From: Hyperoodon ampullatus
Lineage: Eukaryota > Chordata > Mammalia > Artiodactyla > Ziphiidae
DNA length: 64,000 nucleotides
Assembly (NCBI GenBank): GCA_949752795.1
Contig: OX457074.1
Location: forward strand, 1,364,001-1,428,000
Reading direction: 5' to 3'
This document shows, piece by piece, positions 34,278-45,059 of this stretch. How positions within the stretch are numbered: the stretch's first letter is position 1; every line of letters begins with the position of its first letter. The notes beneath the pieces were generated by a model. That model was not told the DNA's origin. It worked only from the letters and a program-made list of their open reading frames with translations, and did no database searches. A program made the position numbers and the translations under genes.

Positions 34278-34963
34278 ATTTCAGTTCTTAGGTACTTATC
34301 CCCTAAGGTCCAGATCTGTACCCCAAATTTAATGTGGAAGATAAAGTTACTGCCCTGTGCCAAAGGGAGCCCTGCAGAGAAAGGGCAGAGTAAGGCACAC
34401 CCCACCTAAGACCCCAATCATCTCAGAGTTGCAAGCTGAAGCACAAAAGGATTCCAGCCTCCATCCCGTGCCTGGGTGGACCTGGGTGGACCTGCGTGGG
34501 CCCGGGGCGCAGACGTCCTCCACTCCCTGCTGCCCCCCTGCGGCCCACTGCCCGTCGCAGCCGCGGGAACGAAGCAGCCCCAGAGCCTGAGCCACGTCAC
34601 CTCCGCTTAACCTTCCAAGGGCGTCTGTCCCCCCGGGCCTCGGGGAAGGGTCTAGCGGGCCCGCGGCGCCCTGGGTGGGGGAGGGGTGGTTGGAGGCCCA
34701 AAGCAAAGGGGTATTCGCGGGTCCGAAATCAGCCAAGGGGGACTCCGACTAGGAAAAGACACGCGGATCGACGCTACGGGGAAGGAAAACCACCCGCAAC
34801 CTCGCCGCCGCGGGGGGAGGGGAGCGGGGCGCGTCACCTGAAGGAACTTCATGGCCACAAGGCGGAATCCCTTCTGCTCGAAGCGCTTGATGATCTCGCC
34901 CACCAGGCCGCGCTGCACGCCGTCGGGCTTGATGGCGATGAAGGTGCGCTCCGCGTGGGCCAT
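31723..34963 (-). CDS. NME2: NME2, nucleoside diphosphate kinase B
   Basis: Nucleoside diphosphate kinase moves the gamma phosphate of ATP onto other nucleoside diphosphates through a phosphohistidine. The B subunit forms hexamers with NME1 and has also been described as the DNA-binding factor PuF (established knowledge). Four coding exons (34963-34838, 33624-33523, 32733-32621, 31840-31723) join into 152 codons plus TAA, the family length. The protein starts [20 protein letters not shown], has the RGD motif in [12 protein letters not shown], and has the active-site His118 in NIIHGSDS with its Ser120. All introns are GT-AG. Residues typical of the B isoform include KFLQ, FFPGL and SLWFKPEEL. 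It differs from NME1 here at 13 residues by my count. It is transcribed from a CpG island and is not a processed copy. Confidence 0.97.
31841..32620 (-). other. NME2: NME2 intron 4
   Basis: Non-coding, about 0.8 kb. A GC-richer piece at 32288-32473 is open in one frame on each strand for about 60 codons, but it has no recognised product and lies between two constitutive exons. Confidence 0.6.
32621..32733 (-). CDS. NME2: NME2 exon 4
   Basis: 113 nt, donor ggcag/gtaag. It encodes [20 protein letters not shown] and [17 protein letters not shown] plus part of an Arg codon. This covers the Kpn loop (Pro in NPADSKPG) and nucleotide-contact residues. Its protein is identical to that of NME1 exon 4. 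Confidence 0.97.
33523..33624 (-). CDS. NME2: NME2 exon 3
   Basis: 102 nt. The acceptor is atgccag and the donor is gccatg/gtaagt. It encodes [20 protein letters not shown] and [14 protein letters not shown]. Confidence 0.97.
34043..34275 (+). mobile_element. CHR-type SINE in NME2 intron 2
   Basis: Full-length CHR SINE with a long (aaat)n tail. A perfect 16-bp duplication aaatttcagttcttag lies at 34027-34042 and 34276-34291. It is antisense to NME2. Confidence 0.95.
34838..34963 (-). CDS. NME2: NME2 exon 2 with start codon
   Basis: 126 coding nt from the ATG at 34963-34961. The acceptor cccgcag lies just before gaccATGG, a strong start context shared with NME1. The donor is ttcag/gtgacg. 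It encodes [40 protein letters not shown] and LQ. Confidence 0.97.
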
Positions 34964-35247
34964 GGTCCTGCGGGCGGCAGGTGCGGTCACGGCGTCGCGG
35001 CCGCGTTCACACAGGCCTCGAGGGGGTCCGGACCCCGGCCCGGAGCCCACGTGGCTCCCGCGCCCGCCCGCCGCTACCGCGGGACACGTGGCCTGCGGGA
35101 CGCCTCAGCCCTGCCTGCACCGGGCCGCCGCCCCTCAGCCGTCCCCGGATGCCCGCGGAGGACACTCGGCAGGGGTCCCGGGGGAGCGCCCGGCCTGCGG
35201 GCCCGAGGGGGCCCGAGGTGGGGAAGGGATCGGAGCCGCCGTCTTAC

Positions 35248-35390
35248 CGGTAAGCGGGCGGGCGCGGGCGGCGATGCGGGTCTGAGCCGAGAGCTGAGCG
35301 ACCACCGCCGCAGGGAGCCCGCGGAGGAGGGGCCGGCGGAAGCCACACCCCGGACGGCCCTCCGCCCAACCCGCGAGGCCGGACGCTTCC
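35248..35390 (-). other. NME2: NME2 non-coding exon 1 (5' limit uncertain)
   Basis: A good donor ttaccg/gtaaga lies at 35248 in the NME2 direction, inside the CpG island and about 280 nt upstream of exon 2. The 5' limit is a guess. A transcript start cannot be fixed from the sequence. Confidence 0.55.
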
Positions 35391-35939
35391 GGACGTCTCT
35401 GTCCACGCCCCGGGTTTGCAGAGTAAGCCAGCGAGGGCTCCAGGGGCAGGAAGTGATTTCTACCCCACCTGGATGTGCCAGAAGTAGAACTGCGCGCGTC
35501 CAATCCCAACTCCTGTCTTCAGTACCTCCGCGCACGCGCGCACGCAAACCTCTCCTGGTCTTGAGTCAGTACCCCGGCCAGTACCATCTGCTTTTCCCCA
35601 TTCACCGAGCACCCAGAGCTGCTTTCTCTCCTCCCCGTCTAGCACAAGTCCTTATCTTACCTGTGAAATCCAGTTTCCCCTTCCCTCCCCTCTGCTTGAG
35701 CTCTGCTTCAAGCCCTCCACCTCCCTCATCCGAACTGGCGGCCTCCCAATGCGCGTCCACCTCACTTCTCCCCGCAAGGAGCCTCCCTCAGCACCCTCCT
35801 CAAACACCATCTGACCTTCGGCCCTGCTTTGATGAGTCCTCCTGCCTGGAGGATGGCATCCAAGGGTTAGCTAACACAATCAAGCTAATTAACATAACAA
35901 CGGCTTCCTACAGTTACCATTTCCTGTCCTTTCTATCTA

Positions 35940-35982
35940 CCTTTCTTTCTCTCTCTTCCTTCCTTCCCTCCCTCCCTTCCCC

Positions 35983-36016
<34 letters not shown>
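35940..36016. repeat. 77-nt polypyrimidine tract with (CT)n microsatellite
   Basis: Pyrimidines only from 35940 to 35984, one A at 35985, then (TC)n to 36016. It lies about 0.6 kb upstream of NME2 exon 1, between NME1 and NME2. On the NME2 sense strand it is a polypurine (GA) run, of the kind able to form triplex DNA. Confidence 0.95.
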
Positions 36017-36020
<4 letters not shown>

Positions 36021-36634
36021 TGAGAACACAGATCTACCCTCTTAGCAAATTTCAAATATACATAGTATTGTTAACTAGAGTCACAGTGATCTACATCAGA
36101 TCTCCAGTTTGAATTTTTAAGTAAATGATAAGTAAATTTCCATCTTGTCTCTATTAAAGCAACCAAATCAATATCCTAACAAATCAAAACTACTTACAAG
36201 ATATCTTCTGCTGCTTTTGAGGTCATCCCAGAAATCCAGGCCCACTATCCACATAGCTTTTTTGCTTTGGAGTAGTTACAACTTCTCACACTCCCCCAGC
36301 CACTGAATCCCTCAGAGCTTCTCAAGAGCAGGAAGGGTATCTTTTATTTCCAGGGAATCTTCAATGTGTAGGTCAGTCTTGGCAACCTAGCAGATCCCTG
36401 ACAGATAGCTGTTGACTGGCTCAGTGCCAAGAGTGGATGGAATGCAGGGGGAAGAGAGGGACAGGCAAAGAATGTGTGTGTATGTGTGATCTCTCAGGCC
36501 AATATAATTTATATAGTATTTACACTCTCTATTAGCTTAGGTTAGCCAGAATACGTGAAAAAGAAAAAAGAATACAAAGCAATACAACAATACAAAGTAC
36601 CTTACTCAATGACTCCCTCCTTGAGATGAAACAT

Positions 36635-36640
36635 TTTAAT
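36635..36640 (-). terminator. NME1: NME1 polyadenylation signal (ATTAAA)
   Basis: tttaat on the plus strand gives ATTAAA in the NME1 direction, in the context cagattaaaatgtttcatc. This matches the 3' end of the human NME1 mRNA as I remember it. It lies about 165 nt after the stop codon. Confidence 0.8.
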
Positions 36641-36805
36641 CTGATGATAGCACATAACACTGTACAGGGAGCATCCATAGCTCCAAGAGTTTCCCTTCAG
36701 ATGAAAAGCAAGTTTTCCGAAATAACTAGATTTGCTATGACCTGGCCCCTGCCCATGAGAGGGAGGGGAACTGGGGTGGGACAAGCACTGTGGTCTGCTT
36801 CCACG

Positions 36806-36923
36806 TCACTCGTAGATCCAGTTCTGAGCACAGCTCTTGTAATTTACCAGTTCCTCAGGGTGAAACCACAAGCCAATCTCCTTCTCTGCACTCTCCACAG
36901 AATCACTGCCATGGATGATGTTC
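36806..36923 (-). CDS. NME1: NME1 exon 5 (coding part): active site and C-terminus
   Basis: In the gene direction the acceptor is catccag. It encodes [20 protein letters not shown], then [18 protein letters not shown] and the stop TGA at 36808-36806. Confidence 0.96.
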
Positions 36924-39900
36924 CTGGATGGGAAAGAGACGGCCACGTTACCAAGGTCAGAGGATTAAACTGCCCAGAAGCTCCCCTCATTTCCACTGCC
37001 AGAAAACCTACAGCCACCGGAGCAGAAAAAAACAAAGCTCCATATACATTACTCCATGTCAAAAGAAAAAAACCCATGACTGCCATTAATGTAAGGATAA
37101 AGAATGCCCTCTCCACATCCAGCCCTCCTAGCAACACTGATGCAAGCAGTGGGAGCCTCAGGAAGGACTCTGGCCAGCAAAGCACATTGTACCAGGTTCT
37201 ACTCTCACAACAAAGGCACAACCATAGTGATGTTGATGACCAAAGGCAGAGGGCCTGCAAAGCCAAACACCAATTAAGAAGGAGGAGAGGGGCTTCCCTG
37301 GTGGCGCAGTGGTTGAGAGTCCACCTGCCGATGCAGGGGACACGGGTTCGTGCCCCGGTCCGGGAGGATCCCATATGCCGCTGAGCGGCTGGGCCCGTGA
37401 GCCATGGCCGCTGAGCGCGTCCGGAGCCTTGTGCTCCGCAACGGGAGAGGCCACAACAGTGAGAGTCCCGCGTACTGCCAAAAAAAAAAAAAAAAAAAAA
37501 GAAGGAGGAAAACAATAAACTCTGATTACAAATTGCTCTGTATATGGTATCATGTGTACCCTCAGCTTCAGAAACCCAAATTCTTGTGGCACTTGGATTT
37601 TAGAAAAGAGTAAAATGCACCGACTCTCACCTGCCAACTTGGATGCAGAAGTCCCCACGGATGGTCCCAGGCTTGGAGTCCGCAGGGTTGGTCTCCCCAA
37701 GCATCACTCGACCTGTCTTCACAACATTCAGCCCCTCCCAGACCTCCAAGGACAAACGAAGATATGGTCAAGGAAGAAAACCAATCTCAGCAGAAAATCT
37801 GAAAACTATTAATTCCAAAAAAAAAGAAAAAGAAAAAGCCCCCCTTAAAATGACATTCATTCATTGAACAAATATTTATGGGGCATCTAAGTGTTCCAGC
37901 ACTGGGAATATTGGTCCCCCTGCCCTCCTCTTGCCTTTCTACAATCCATTCTTGACACAGAGTGGCTTTTCTAAAATACCAAGTGTAGAAACCTCCATAG
38001 CTTCCCAGCACTCAGGAAGTACAGGGCTGAGACAGCCCTACATAATCTGGCCTCTGCCTGTGCCTATGAATTAATCTCATCCAACCTTCCCTTTCACCCA
38101 CCAGGCTTCAGTTACGCCAAGCATCTTTCTGTACCTCAAAAGTCCCCCACCCCAGGTCCTTTGCACATGCTATTTTCATGGTTGAGAATGCTCTTCACTG
38201 TGAATTTGTACATGGCCGGCTCCTTCTCATCCAGATCTCAGCTTGAAAATCACGTTCCTTGACCACCCAGTCTAAAGCGCTCACTTGCTATCACATAATC
38301 CTATTTCATTTCTGTGCATATCACTAATCATTAGCTGATATATATATGTTTTTTGGTTTCTTTATTATCTGCCCATCCTCCCTTTTCAGGATACGTAGGC
38401 GAGGAAAGCTATGAAAACAGTTACCTATTTTGTCTCATTCATGATTGTATCCCCAGTGTCTAAAAGAGCCTGGCACAAAGATGACAACCAATACATACTA
38501 AGAGAAGAATCACTGTAATAAACAAGACACAGTCTCCCTCACCTCCAGGAGCTTACAATCAGGCATGTCTCTCCTGATTTCTCCCAGATGTGAGTCTTCA
38601 GTTCAGCAAGCAAAGGTATTTTGTCTTTGGTGAGCCAGAGAGCTGACTCATACCCTAAATGTCCAATGCCCTAGCCTCAGAATCCTCTGCATCAATGAGG
38701 ACCTGGCATTAGAAGCAAGAATCACAATATTCACTCTTCACTCCCAACTGAGTCATTCACATCAACATCCCACACATGTTACACTCACCATGGCAACCAC
38801 TGGCCCTGAGTGCATGTATTTCACCAGGCCAGCAAAGAATGGACGGTCCTTCAGGTCAATATAGTGCTCCTTGAGAAGGTCTTCAGAAGCCTATCCCACA
38901 GGATAGAGAAGAGAATTGATCCCAAAACTATCTAAGAACCAGCAATTTAGTTATTTCCCACTTACCCATCCTGCTGTTTAAAACGTGAGCTCTCAGCTCA
39001 CTTGTTCTATTATAACCCAATTCACCCTTGACTTTACCAAAGGGAAGAAGTGACAGGGACTAAAAGTGCTTCAGCTTTGTACCAGTTTTCTCCCTACTGT
39101 CCTTGACTGATCAGCATAAAATTGCAGAACATTAGAATTGAATCCAGCCATGGTATTTTACACAGGAAAACTAACAATACAATAAATTTCCACGCCCAAG
39201 CAAGCCTCAACTAAAATGTTACAGGGAGGTGGTCTCAGCATTGGATGAGAAGCAAACTGAACCAGGCCATTTCTCTTCATATTTATTCAGAGAATAAAGG
39301 CCCAGTGTGGTGACCATGCAATTACCACAGGTATTTGCAAACCACCCAAAAGTACATGACATCTAGTAATAAGTAATTTTACTGAAGAATGAATTAGAAT
39401 CTTTCACAATCCAAGGCTGGTATCTGGGAACAAATCAAGTTAGGTAGAGAGCAAACTATCTGCTTAGCAATGCCAGCTCGACTCAGCTGTGTTCCCTCTT
39501 CCCCACCATATACATGCTTTTAAGGGTCTAATGAGGACCCTTCGCTTTCCCAGGTCTGTGGTACTGCATCGTACAGCACACTGCACACTTCAGGGATACA
39601 CACAAGTGTGGGGATTTGCTGTTGAAGAGCACATCCTGAACATCCTACCATTCAGCCCCCAGCTGTCTGTCACTTGCCAAAGTAAAATTACACAACCACG
39701 TCATCACCCCGTGTTAGTGTTCACCCTGACCTATCCCTTTCAATCCAAATGGAAGACTTGCAGTGGTAGTCTCCTAATACACTGATTATCTTCCCTTACC
39801 AGAACACTCCTTTAATTCTATTAATTGGTTCTGATTATCTTTACTCTGCAAAACAGGTCACAGGCGGTTTTTTTGGGGGGTAGGGGCAAGTGGGGAGGGG

Positions 39901-42033
39901 GCTCAAGTCTTCCCTCACCTCCCTCCACATTTAAATAACCCTGTAGGGGCTTCCCTGGTGGAGCAGTGGTTACGAGCCCGCCTGCCAATTCAAGGGACAT
40001 GGGTTCGAGCCCCGGTCCAGGAAGATCCCACATGCCGCGGAGCAACTAAGCCCGTGAGCCACAGCTACTGAAGCCTGTGAGCCTAGAGCCTGTGCTCCGC
40101 AACAAGAGAAGCCACCGCAATGAGAAGCCCTCACACCGCAACGAAGAGCAGCCCCCGCTCGCGGCAACTAGAGAAAGCCCGCACACGGCAATGAAGACCC
40201 AATGCTGCCAAAATAATTAATTAATTAAATCTATTTTTTTTTTAAAGGAAAAAAATTAAATAAATAAATAAATAACCTGTAGGCTCATGGCAGCCATCCC
40301 TCCTCTCATTCTTCACCAAGTCCACGCCCTTGATGGGAAGCTCAGCGTAGAGGACAAAGTGTATGCACTTAGGGGTCAGGGAGACCTGGGCTAAAATCCC
40401 AGCTGCATCACTGACTGGATAACCACACATTATTTAACTTCTCCAAGCCTCAGCTTCCTATCACTAACAACCACGGGAAAAGGAATAAGTACCTCTCTGG
40501 GTTGTCATGAGAGCTAGATGAAAAAACACATGTGCCCAGCATGTGGTAAACATCCAATCAACAATACTTTGATTTCACTTTACCTTCAAAACTGATGAAC
40601 CTAGTTGCAAGGCAGGAATAAAGAGGTAGACATAGAGAATGGACTTGATGACATGGGGTGGGAGGTCGAAGCTGGGGCGAAGTCAGAGTAGCACTGACAT
40701 GTATACACGACCGAATGTAAAATAGTTGGCTGGTGGGAAGCAGCAGCGTAGCACAGGGAGATGGGCTTAGTGTTTTGCAATGACCTAGATGGGTGGGATA
40801 GGGAGGGTGGGAGGGAGGCTCAAGAGGGAGGGGATATGGGGACGTGTGTATGCATATGGCTGATTCACTTTGTTGTGCAACAGAAACTAACACGGTATTG
40901 TGAAGCAATTATACTCCAATAAAGTTGCATTAAAAAAAAAACCTAATTTAATATACAAACTCTCTGGAAAGCACTGCTTGTCCAATACCTGCTCTAATCA
41001 TCCTGTCACACTCTCCCCTCAGCATTAACATCAGTCTTCTCCCTTTTATATTAACACAGTTTTTCTAAAGCATCACACAGGAACTAAAATGCAAATCAAA
41101 CTAAATTTAAAATTCCCTGGCAACCCAGTGGTTAGAACTTGGCGCTTTTACTGCCAGGGCCCAGGTTCGATCCCTGGTCAGGGAACTAAGATCCCACAAG
41201 CTGCACGACCCACCCCCCCACTCTTTTTTTTCTGATTCATTCATTAAAGTTGACTCTTAATAGGAAAAAAAGATGATCCCCTAATGTATTTGCTTTGAGA
41301 ATTTAAATTCTTATTTCCCAGGTCTGTTTGAAGATGGGTTCTTAGTCAATCAATCCTTTGCATTTTTTGAAATATTGTTTTGTAGGTATCTTGCAAGTGT
41401 GTCTGCCCTCTGCTGTTTCAGGTGGACCGCCCAAAGGGCAAAATCACAACTTTCCCCTACAGGCCCTGATGGTGCCTAATATATGCTAGACAGTAGGCAG
41501 GTGTTAAACAATGATAGAAAGACTTCCTTGCTGAAAAACAACCTGCCTCAAACGGTGGGGACAGTGGGGAGGAGAGGGGGGGTCTCTCAAATTATCTGCT
41601 CAGGAAGCTCATGATCAGGAGCTCAAACATGCCCAGGGCTTTGAGTCAGAAATCACAGTGCTGCAGTAATATGTGGAACCCTGCATTGCCAAGAGGAAAG
41701 AGAGGCAACTTCTGAAAGTCGCAAATGACTTTTTTGCTCCAAGACTCAGCAGAGATGCCACCGAGGAGTTTCCGGGTTTTAGGACATTTGTGTTCACCCT
41801 AAATGGAGACGCCTAAAATGAGCTGAAGGGAGAAACAGAGAGGCTGACCTACGATGTTCTCCTATTTCTATGAAATAATAGGAATAGCATGAATGAAGTC
41901 CGCTTACCTGCATGAATTTCATGGCAACAAGGCGGAATCCCTTCTGCTCAAAACGCTTGATGATCTCTCCCACAAGGCCGCGCTGGACTCCATCAGGCTT
42001 GATGGCAATGAAGGTGCGCTCGCTACTGGCCAT
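36806..42033 (-). CDS. NME1: NME1, nucleoside diphosphate kinase A
   Basis: This is the A subunit of the NDP kinase hexamer (ATP + NDP to ADP + NTP by a phosphohistidine intermediate). It is also known as the metastasis suppressor NM23 (established knowledge). Coding exons 42033-41908, 38890-38789, 37743-37631 and 36923-36806 join into 152 codons plus TGA. The protein begins [20 protein letters not shown]. It has A-isoform residues ([23 protein letters not shown]), the RGD in TIRGDFC and His118 in NIIHGSDS. Exon lengths (126, 102, 113, 118) equal those of NME2, which shows tandem gene duplication with introns. The gene reads toward NME2, so read-through transcripts as in human are possible. 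Intron 1 contains an antisense endogenous retrovirus. The reading frame is intact. Confidence 0.97.
37287..37498 (+). mobile_element. CHR-type SINE in NME1 intron 4
   Basis: Full length with a pure A tail. The 11-bp duplication aagaaggagga lies at 37276-37286 and 37499-37509. It is antisense to NME1 and ends about 130 bp from exon 4. Confidence 0.94.
37631..37743 (-). CDS. NME1: NME1 exon 4
   Basis: 113 nt. The acceptor is cttggag and the donor is ggcag/gtgaga. The encoded protein is identical to that of NME2 exon 4, while 12 nucleotides differ, all silent. Confidence 0.97.
37744..38788 (-). other. NME1: NME1 intron 3
   Basis: About 1 kb of non-coding DNA. The middle (about 38000-38470: gcttcagttacgccaagcat, cctttgcacatgctattttc, gtctcattcatgattgtatccccagtg) looks like an old mammalian interspersed repeat, L2-like. 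No exon seen. Confidence 0.5.
38789..38890 (-). CDS. NME1: NME1 exon 3
   Basis: 102 nt. The acceptor is gggatag and the donor is gccatg/gtgagt. It encodes [20 protein letters not shown] and [14 protein letters not shown]. Confidence 0.97.
39947..40269 (+). mobile_element. Long tRNA-derived SINE
   Basis: Starts gggcttccctggtggagcag, extends through gaagaccc aatgctgcc, and ends in an AT-rich tail. The duplication aaataaccctgtag / aaataacctgtag lies at 39933-39946 and 40270-40282. It is antisense to NME1. Confidence 0.9.
40587..40940 (+). mobile_element. L1 LINE 3' end
   Basis: The plus strand reads the L1 3'UTR: gatgaacctagttgcaaggc, ctgattcactttgttgtgca acagaaactaac, caattatactccaataaag and a poly-A. 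It is the mirror image of the L1 end at 12608-13202. It is 5'-truncated and antisense to NME1. Confidence 0.88.
41111..41216 (+). mobile_element. Short tRNA-derived SINE
   Basis: aattccctggcaacccagtg, B box ggttcgatccctggtca, then aagctgcacgacccaccccc. No clear target duplication was found. Confidence 0.75.
41908..42033 (-). CDS. NME1: NME1 exon 2 with start codon
   Basis: 126 coding nt from the ATG at 42033-42031. The acceptor tatccccag precedes gaccATGG and the donor is atgcag/gtaagc. It encodes [40 protein letters not shown] and MQ. The protein differs from NME2 exon 2 at only three positions, although third bases are clearly diverged. Confidence 0.97.
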
Positions 42034-42282
42034 GGTCCTGGGGATAGACAGGTGGAGGGATGAAGCAACACTGGCTATCCTGCCTACATCGTTATCCTTC
42101 TCAAGAGGATTACCTCCATAAAGCTGGTTTAAATCTGCAACGTCAACTCCAGGACTCTCTAGTAAAACCTAATTCCTCCTCAGTCCCCTCATCTATGAAC
42201 TAATACCCCAGAGTGGGGAAGGGTCCAAAAGCAGGGCCTATAATTTCTATTTCATTTGATTTAATAAGCTTCTATTAAGTCA

Positions 42283-42667
42283 TGTCAAGAGGACATGATT
42301 GCCAGTTCACCCTCGATCTGGACTCAGGCAATCGGAGGCTCCTCACCCCTTTCCTGTCCCTGGAATATACACTCTGTACACTGTTCCCACAGTAGGAGCC
42401 ATTACAAGGACACAGCCTTGAGAGAGTAAGGTGTTGTTGAGACCACCTGGACTGAACATGTGACTGAACCCAGTTAAACTATATAAGTTTATATAAACTA
42501 TATAAACGTTAAGATTCTGGTGGGTGGGTACAATGCAGCCAGCCAAGACAAGCCTCATATGTATGTTCCCTTACTTGTTAAAACTGCCACCTTCCAACCT
42601 GGAGTGGTCTCTACCTCTTTGGTCTCTCCTGGTCCTCTCTGTACAGGGTCCAGTGTGTGGACTAACA
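42283..42667 (+). repeat. 5' LTR of the endogenous retrovirus
   Basis: 385 bp, beginning TG (tgtcaagagg) and ending CA (gtggactaaca). It aligns with the 3' LTR through most of its length (for example ggaggctcctcaccc, gacacagccttgagagagta and ctctgtacaggg). TATA-like sequence lies at about 42480-42510. The following bases (atttgtgagccagccagg) should hold a primer-binding site, but none is clear. Confidence 0.88.
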
Positions 42668-43260
42668 ATTTGTGAGCCAGCCAGGAGACTGAAGAAATGG
42701 GCCTTGGGAAAGAGGCATCCCTGGGGGAAATCCCAAGCTGAACATCGACCTCTATGTGGGGAGGGTGGCCTGTATGTTCGATACTTGTGGACCACCACAT
42801 GAAAACAAGGATGCCCCAAGAACACCGGCTGCTTTAGTGCATTTATCAGAGAAACTACACAGAGCAGCAAAGAAGGGAAATGAATGGCTGCCACAGTGGG
42901 CTGGCCTCTACTGAGGGCAGGCCACTGGCCGCAGATGCACAACTAGAGGCTGAAGCTCGAGTTAGACAGTTGGAAGAAGAGCTGAAGTTAGAGAAGAACG
43001 TGCAGGTGTCCACTGCTCTGCCAGCTTTGGGGCTGGCAGACAAGATGAGAGAGCAGGATTATAAACTGGAGATCTTAGCTTGTCAAATGGCAAAGCTAGG
43101 AGAGCACAAACTGCTGCAGATTAATGTCCAAGTGCTGTGACAAAGCCTGATTAGGACACTAAGAGACAGAATCCCTGGGAAAGTGAGGAGCACAAAGGGG
43201 AGGATGTTGTGGTGACTGACAATGAAACAGATGAAGGGCCCCATGCTGTCCAACCCCTAA
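42668..43260 (+). pseudogene. gag-like leader region of the endogenous retrovirus
   Basis: An open stretch of 86 codons at 42880-43140 contains a charged, coiled-coil-like run (ARVRQLEEELKLEKNVQVS). Its position after the 5' LTR suggests gag. No zinc knuckle or major homology region was seen, so the assignment rests on position only. Confidence 0.4.
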
Positions 43261-43543
43261 TACAAAGAAAAACTTGAAACAGTAATTACCCTAGACTTCT
43301 GATAATAGAGAAATACACCCCAAAACTCTTAAGAGAAAACTTGCATTCTTTCTCTGTTCCTTGAAGTTATAAAGCTTACCATGTCTTTGAAATGTAAACA
43401 CCACAGGAAATAACTAAAACACTGCTCACAGACCAAAGAAAAAGGGGGGGCAGTGGTGAAAACACAGACTGCTATGGGAGCGCCCTCACACAAAATCTAG
43501 GCCACAGTTTCCCTAAGATTATTCACCAAGGGCAAGTACAAAC

Positions 43544-43667
43544 TTTTTTTTTTTTGGGCTACGCTGCGCGGCTTGAGGGATCTTGGTTCCCCAACCAGGG
43601 ATCAAACCCATTCCCCCTGCAGTGGAAGCATTGGAGTCCTAACTACTGGACCACCAGGGAAGTCCCA
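43544..43667 (-). mobile_element. Short tRNA-derived SINE inside the provirus
   Basis: T-run, ggctacgctgcgcggcttga, ending ctggaccaccagggaagtcc c. It was inserted after the provirus and is antisense to it. Confidence 0.85.
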
Positions 43668-44481
43668 AATTTTAAAAATCTTCTCCACAAATATTAGTAA
43701 AAGGCTTCAGCCATGTGAGTGGATACTTGATTCATGGCTAAAGTTCTGGAGAGAAAGCTATGGATTCTCTGTTTGTGTCTGTCAGTATGTTCGTATGTCT
43801 ATGGATTTGTTATATATAGGTGATGTTTCTCTATCTCCGGAGAGTATTGTCAAAATTAATTTGTAAAAGAGCTCTATTTAGTTGGCCTAAAGAAAAATAA
43901 GCTTTGATATCAATAGTGTACTTATATAAAGCTGAAACAATTTTCTTTCATCTGCTCAAAGGACAAGGTTTTGTTGGACTATTGGTCTGTTCCTTATGGG
44001 ACTGTAAGAGGTTTTTCTTTACCTTTTGAGTAACCTGCCCAGAAAAAAAGATTCTGTGGTTTTATCCAAATAATTTCTTGTGCTTCACGTTGTCTTTATC
44101 ACATCTTCAATTACTTAAGAAAACTGAATCTTCTCTATTAAAAGAGCTAAGTTTTTTTTACAATTATGTAACTTTCTGTATTTGCCTTTGGAGTCTTTGT
44201 CACTTAAGTTAAATAGATAACTAAGTATTGTTTCACAGTGAGCTAAGATCCTATTTAATCTAGTGTTTTAAAACCTTTTGGTATTTTTGACAAGCTCCCC
44301 CAAAATCTAATTCTAAATAAAGTTATGCTGACCTAGAACTAACTTTGGGATTTTCCAGAGGGCCCCTGGAACATCTCAAAAGACGTATTCTCCTTCTTTA
44401 TAAAATAGAGATATTAAACTAATTAGACTATTTGATATATTAAATTATATGGGAAACACTGTCAAATAAGAAGGGATGTTA

Positions 44482-44845
44482 GGGAATTCCCTGGTGGCAC
44501 AGTGGTTAAAAATCCGCCTGCCAATGCAGGGGACACGGGTTCGAGCCCTGGTCCGGGAAGATCCCACATGCCGCCGAGCAACTAAGCCCGTGCACCACAA
44601 CTACTGAGCCTGCGCTCTAGAGCCCATGAGCCACAACTACTGAGCCTGCGTGCTGCAACTACTGAAGCCCGCGAGCCTAGAGCCCGTGCTCCGCAACAAG
44701 AGAAGCCACCACAGTGAGAAGCTTGCACACCGCAACGAAGAGGAGGCCCTGCTCGCCGCAACCAGAGAAAGCCTGCGCTCAGCAACAAAGACCCAACTCA
44801 GCCAAAAATAAAATAAATAAATAATAAATATATTTTTTTAAAAAA
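44482..44845 (+). mobile_element. Long tRNA-derived SINE inside the provirus
   Basis: Starts gggaattccctggtggcaca, has a repeated ccacaactactgagcctgcg interior, and an AT-rich tail. The duplication aagaagggatgtta / aagaagtgatgtta lies at 44468-44481 and 44846-44859. Confidence 0.9.
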
Positions 44846-45059
44846 AAGAAGTGATGTTAAACTTTCTTTGGGCTATATTTGTATGAAATTCCTAAAAATC
44901 TGATATGTCCTGGTATGATGTTATTAGTTATAATTTTAAAATGTATGTCACAAAAACAATCAAATTCCCTTGTCAACTGCATTATAATGAACTCTCATCA
45001 GATCTTTAACCATGGCCATTTTAAAGTCTTTTTTCATTTATAGTCATTGCTGCACTCTG

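Larger units (their letters stand above)
34450..35560. promoter_or_regulatory. NME2: CpG island and promoter of NME2
   Basis: Dense in CG dinucleotides and in G+C, in sharp contrast to the flanks. It covers the first coding exon, intron 1 and non-coding exon 1. G-run clusters (gggtgggggaggggtgg at about 34674-34690; ggggggaggggagcgggg at about 34811-34829) could form quadruplexes. Ets-like ccggaa sites lie near 35388. The very long ORFs across this block reflect GC richness and are not genes. Confidence 0.85.
38891..41907 (-). other. NME1: NME1 intron 2
   Basis: 3 kb of non-coding DNA. It contains a long SINE (39947-40269), a MIR-like piece (about 40340-40560), an L1 3' end (40587-40940) and a short SINE (41111-41216). 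No other exon seen. Confidence 0.7.

Noticed and set aside
34652..35050. 132-codon minus frame containing the NME2 start
   Set aside because: Only 42 codons are NME2. The rest is read-through into introns on both sides, and the spliced model explains it.
34496..36112. Open frame of 538 codons on the plus strand over the NME2 CpG island
   Set aside because: It is antisense to NME2, Arg/Pro/Gly-rich from GC content, ends in a (CT)n repeat giving a Ser-Leu run, and several other frames there are open too.
36626..37384. 252-codon plus frame over NME1 exon 5 and intron 4
   Set aside because: It is antisense to a verified exon and ends in a SINE. A shadow frame.
42880..43140. Cellular coiled-coil gene
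   Set aside because: It lies inside the provirus just after the 5' LTR, so a gag-like remnant is the simpler reading.
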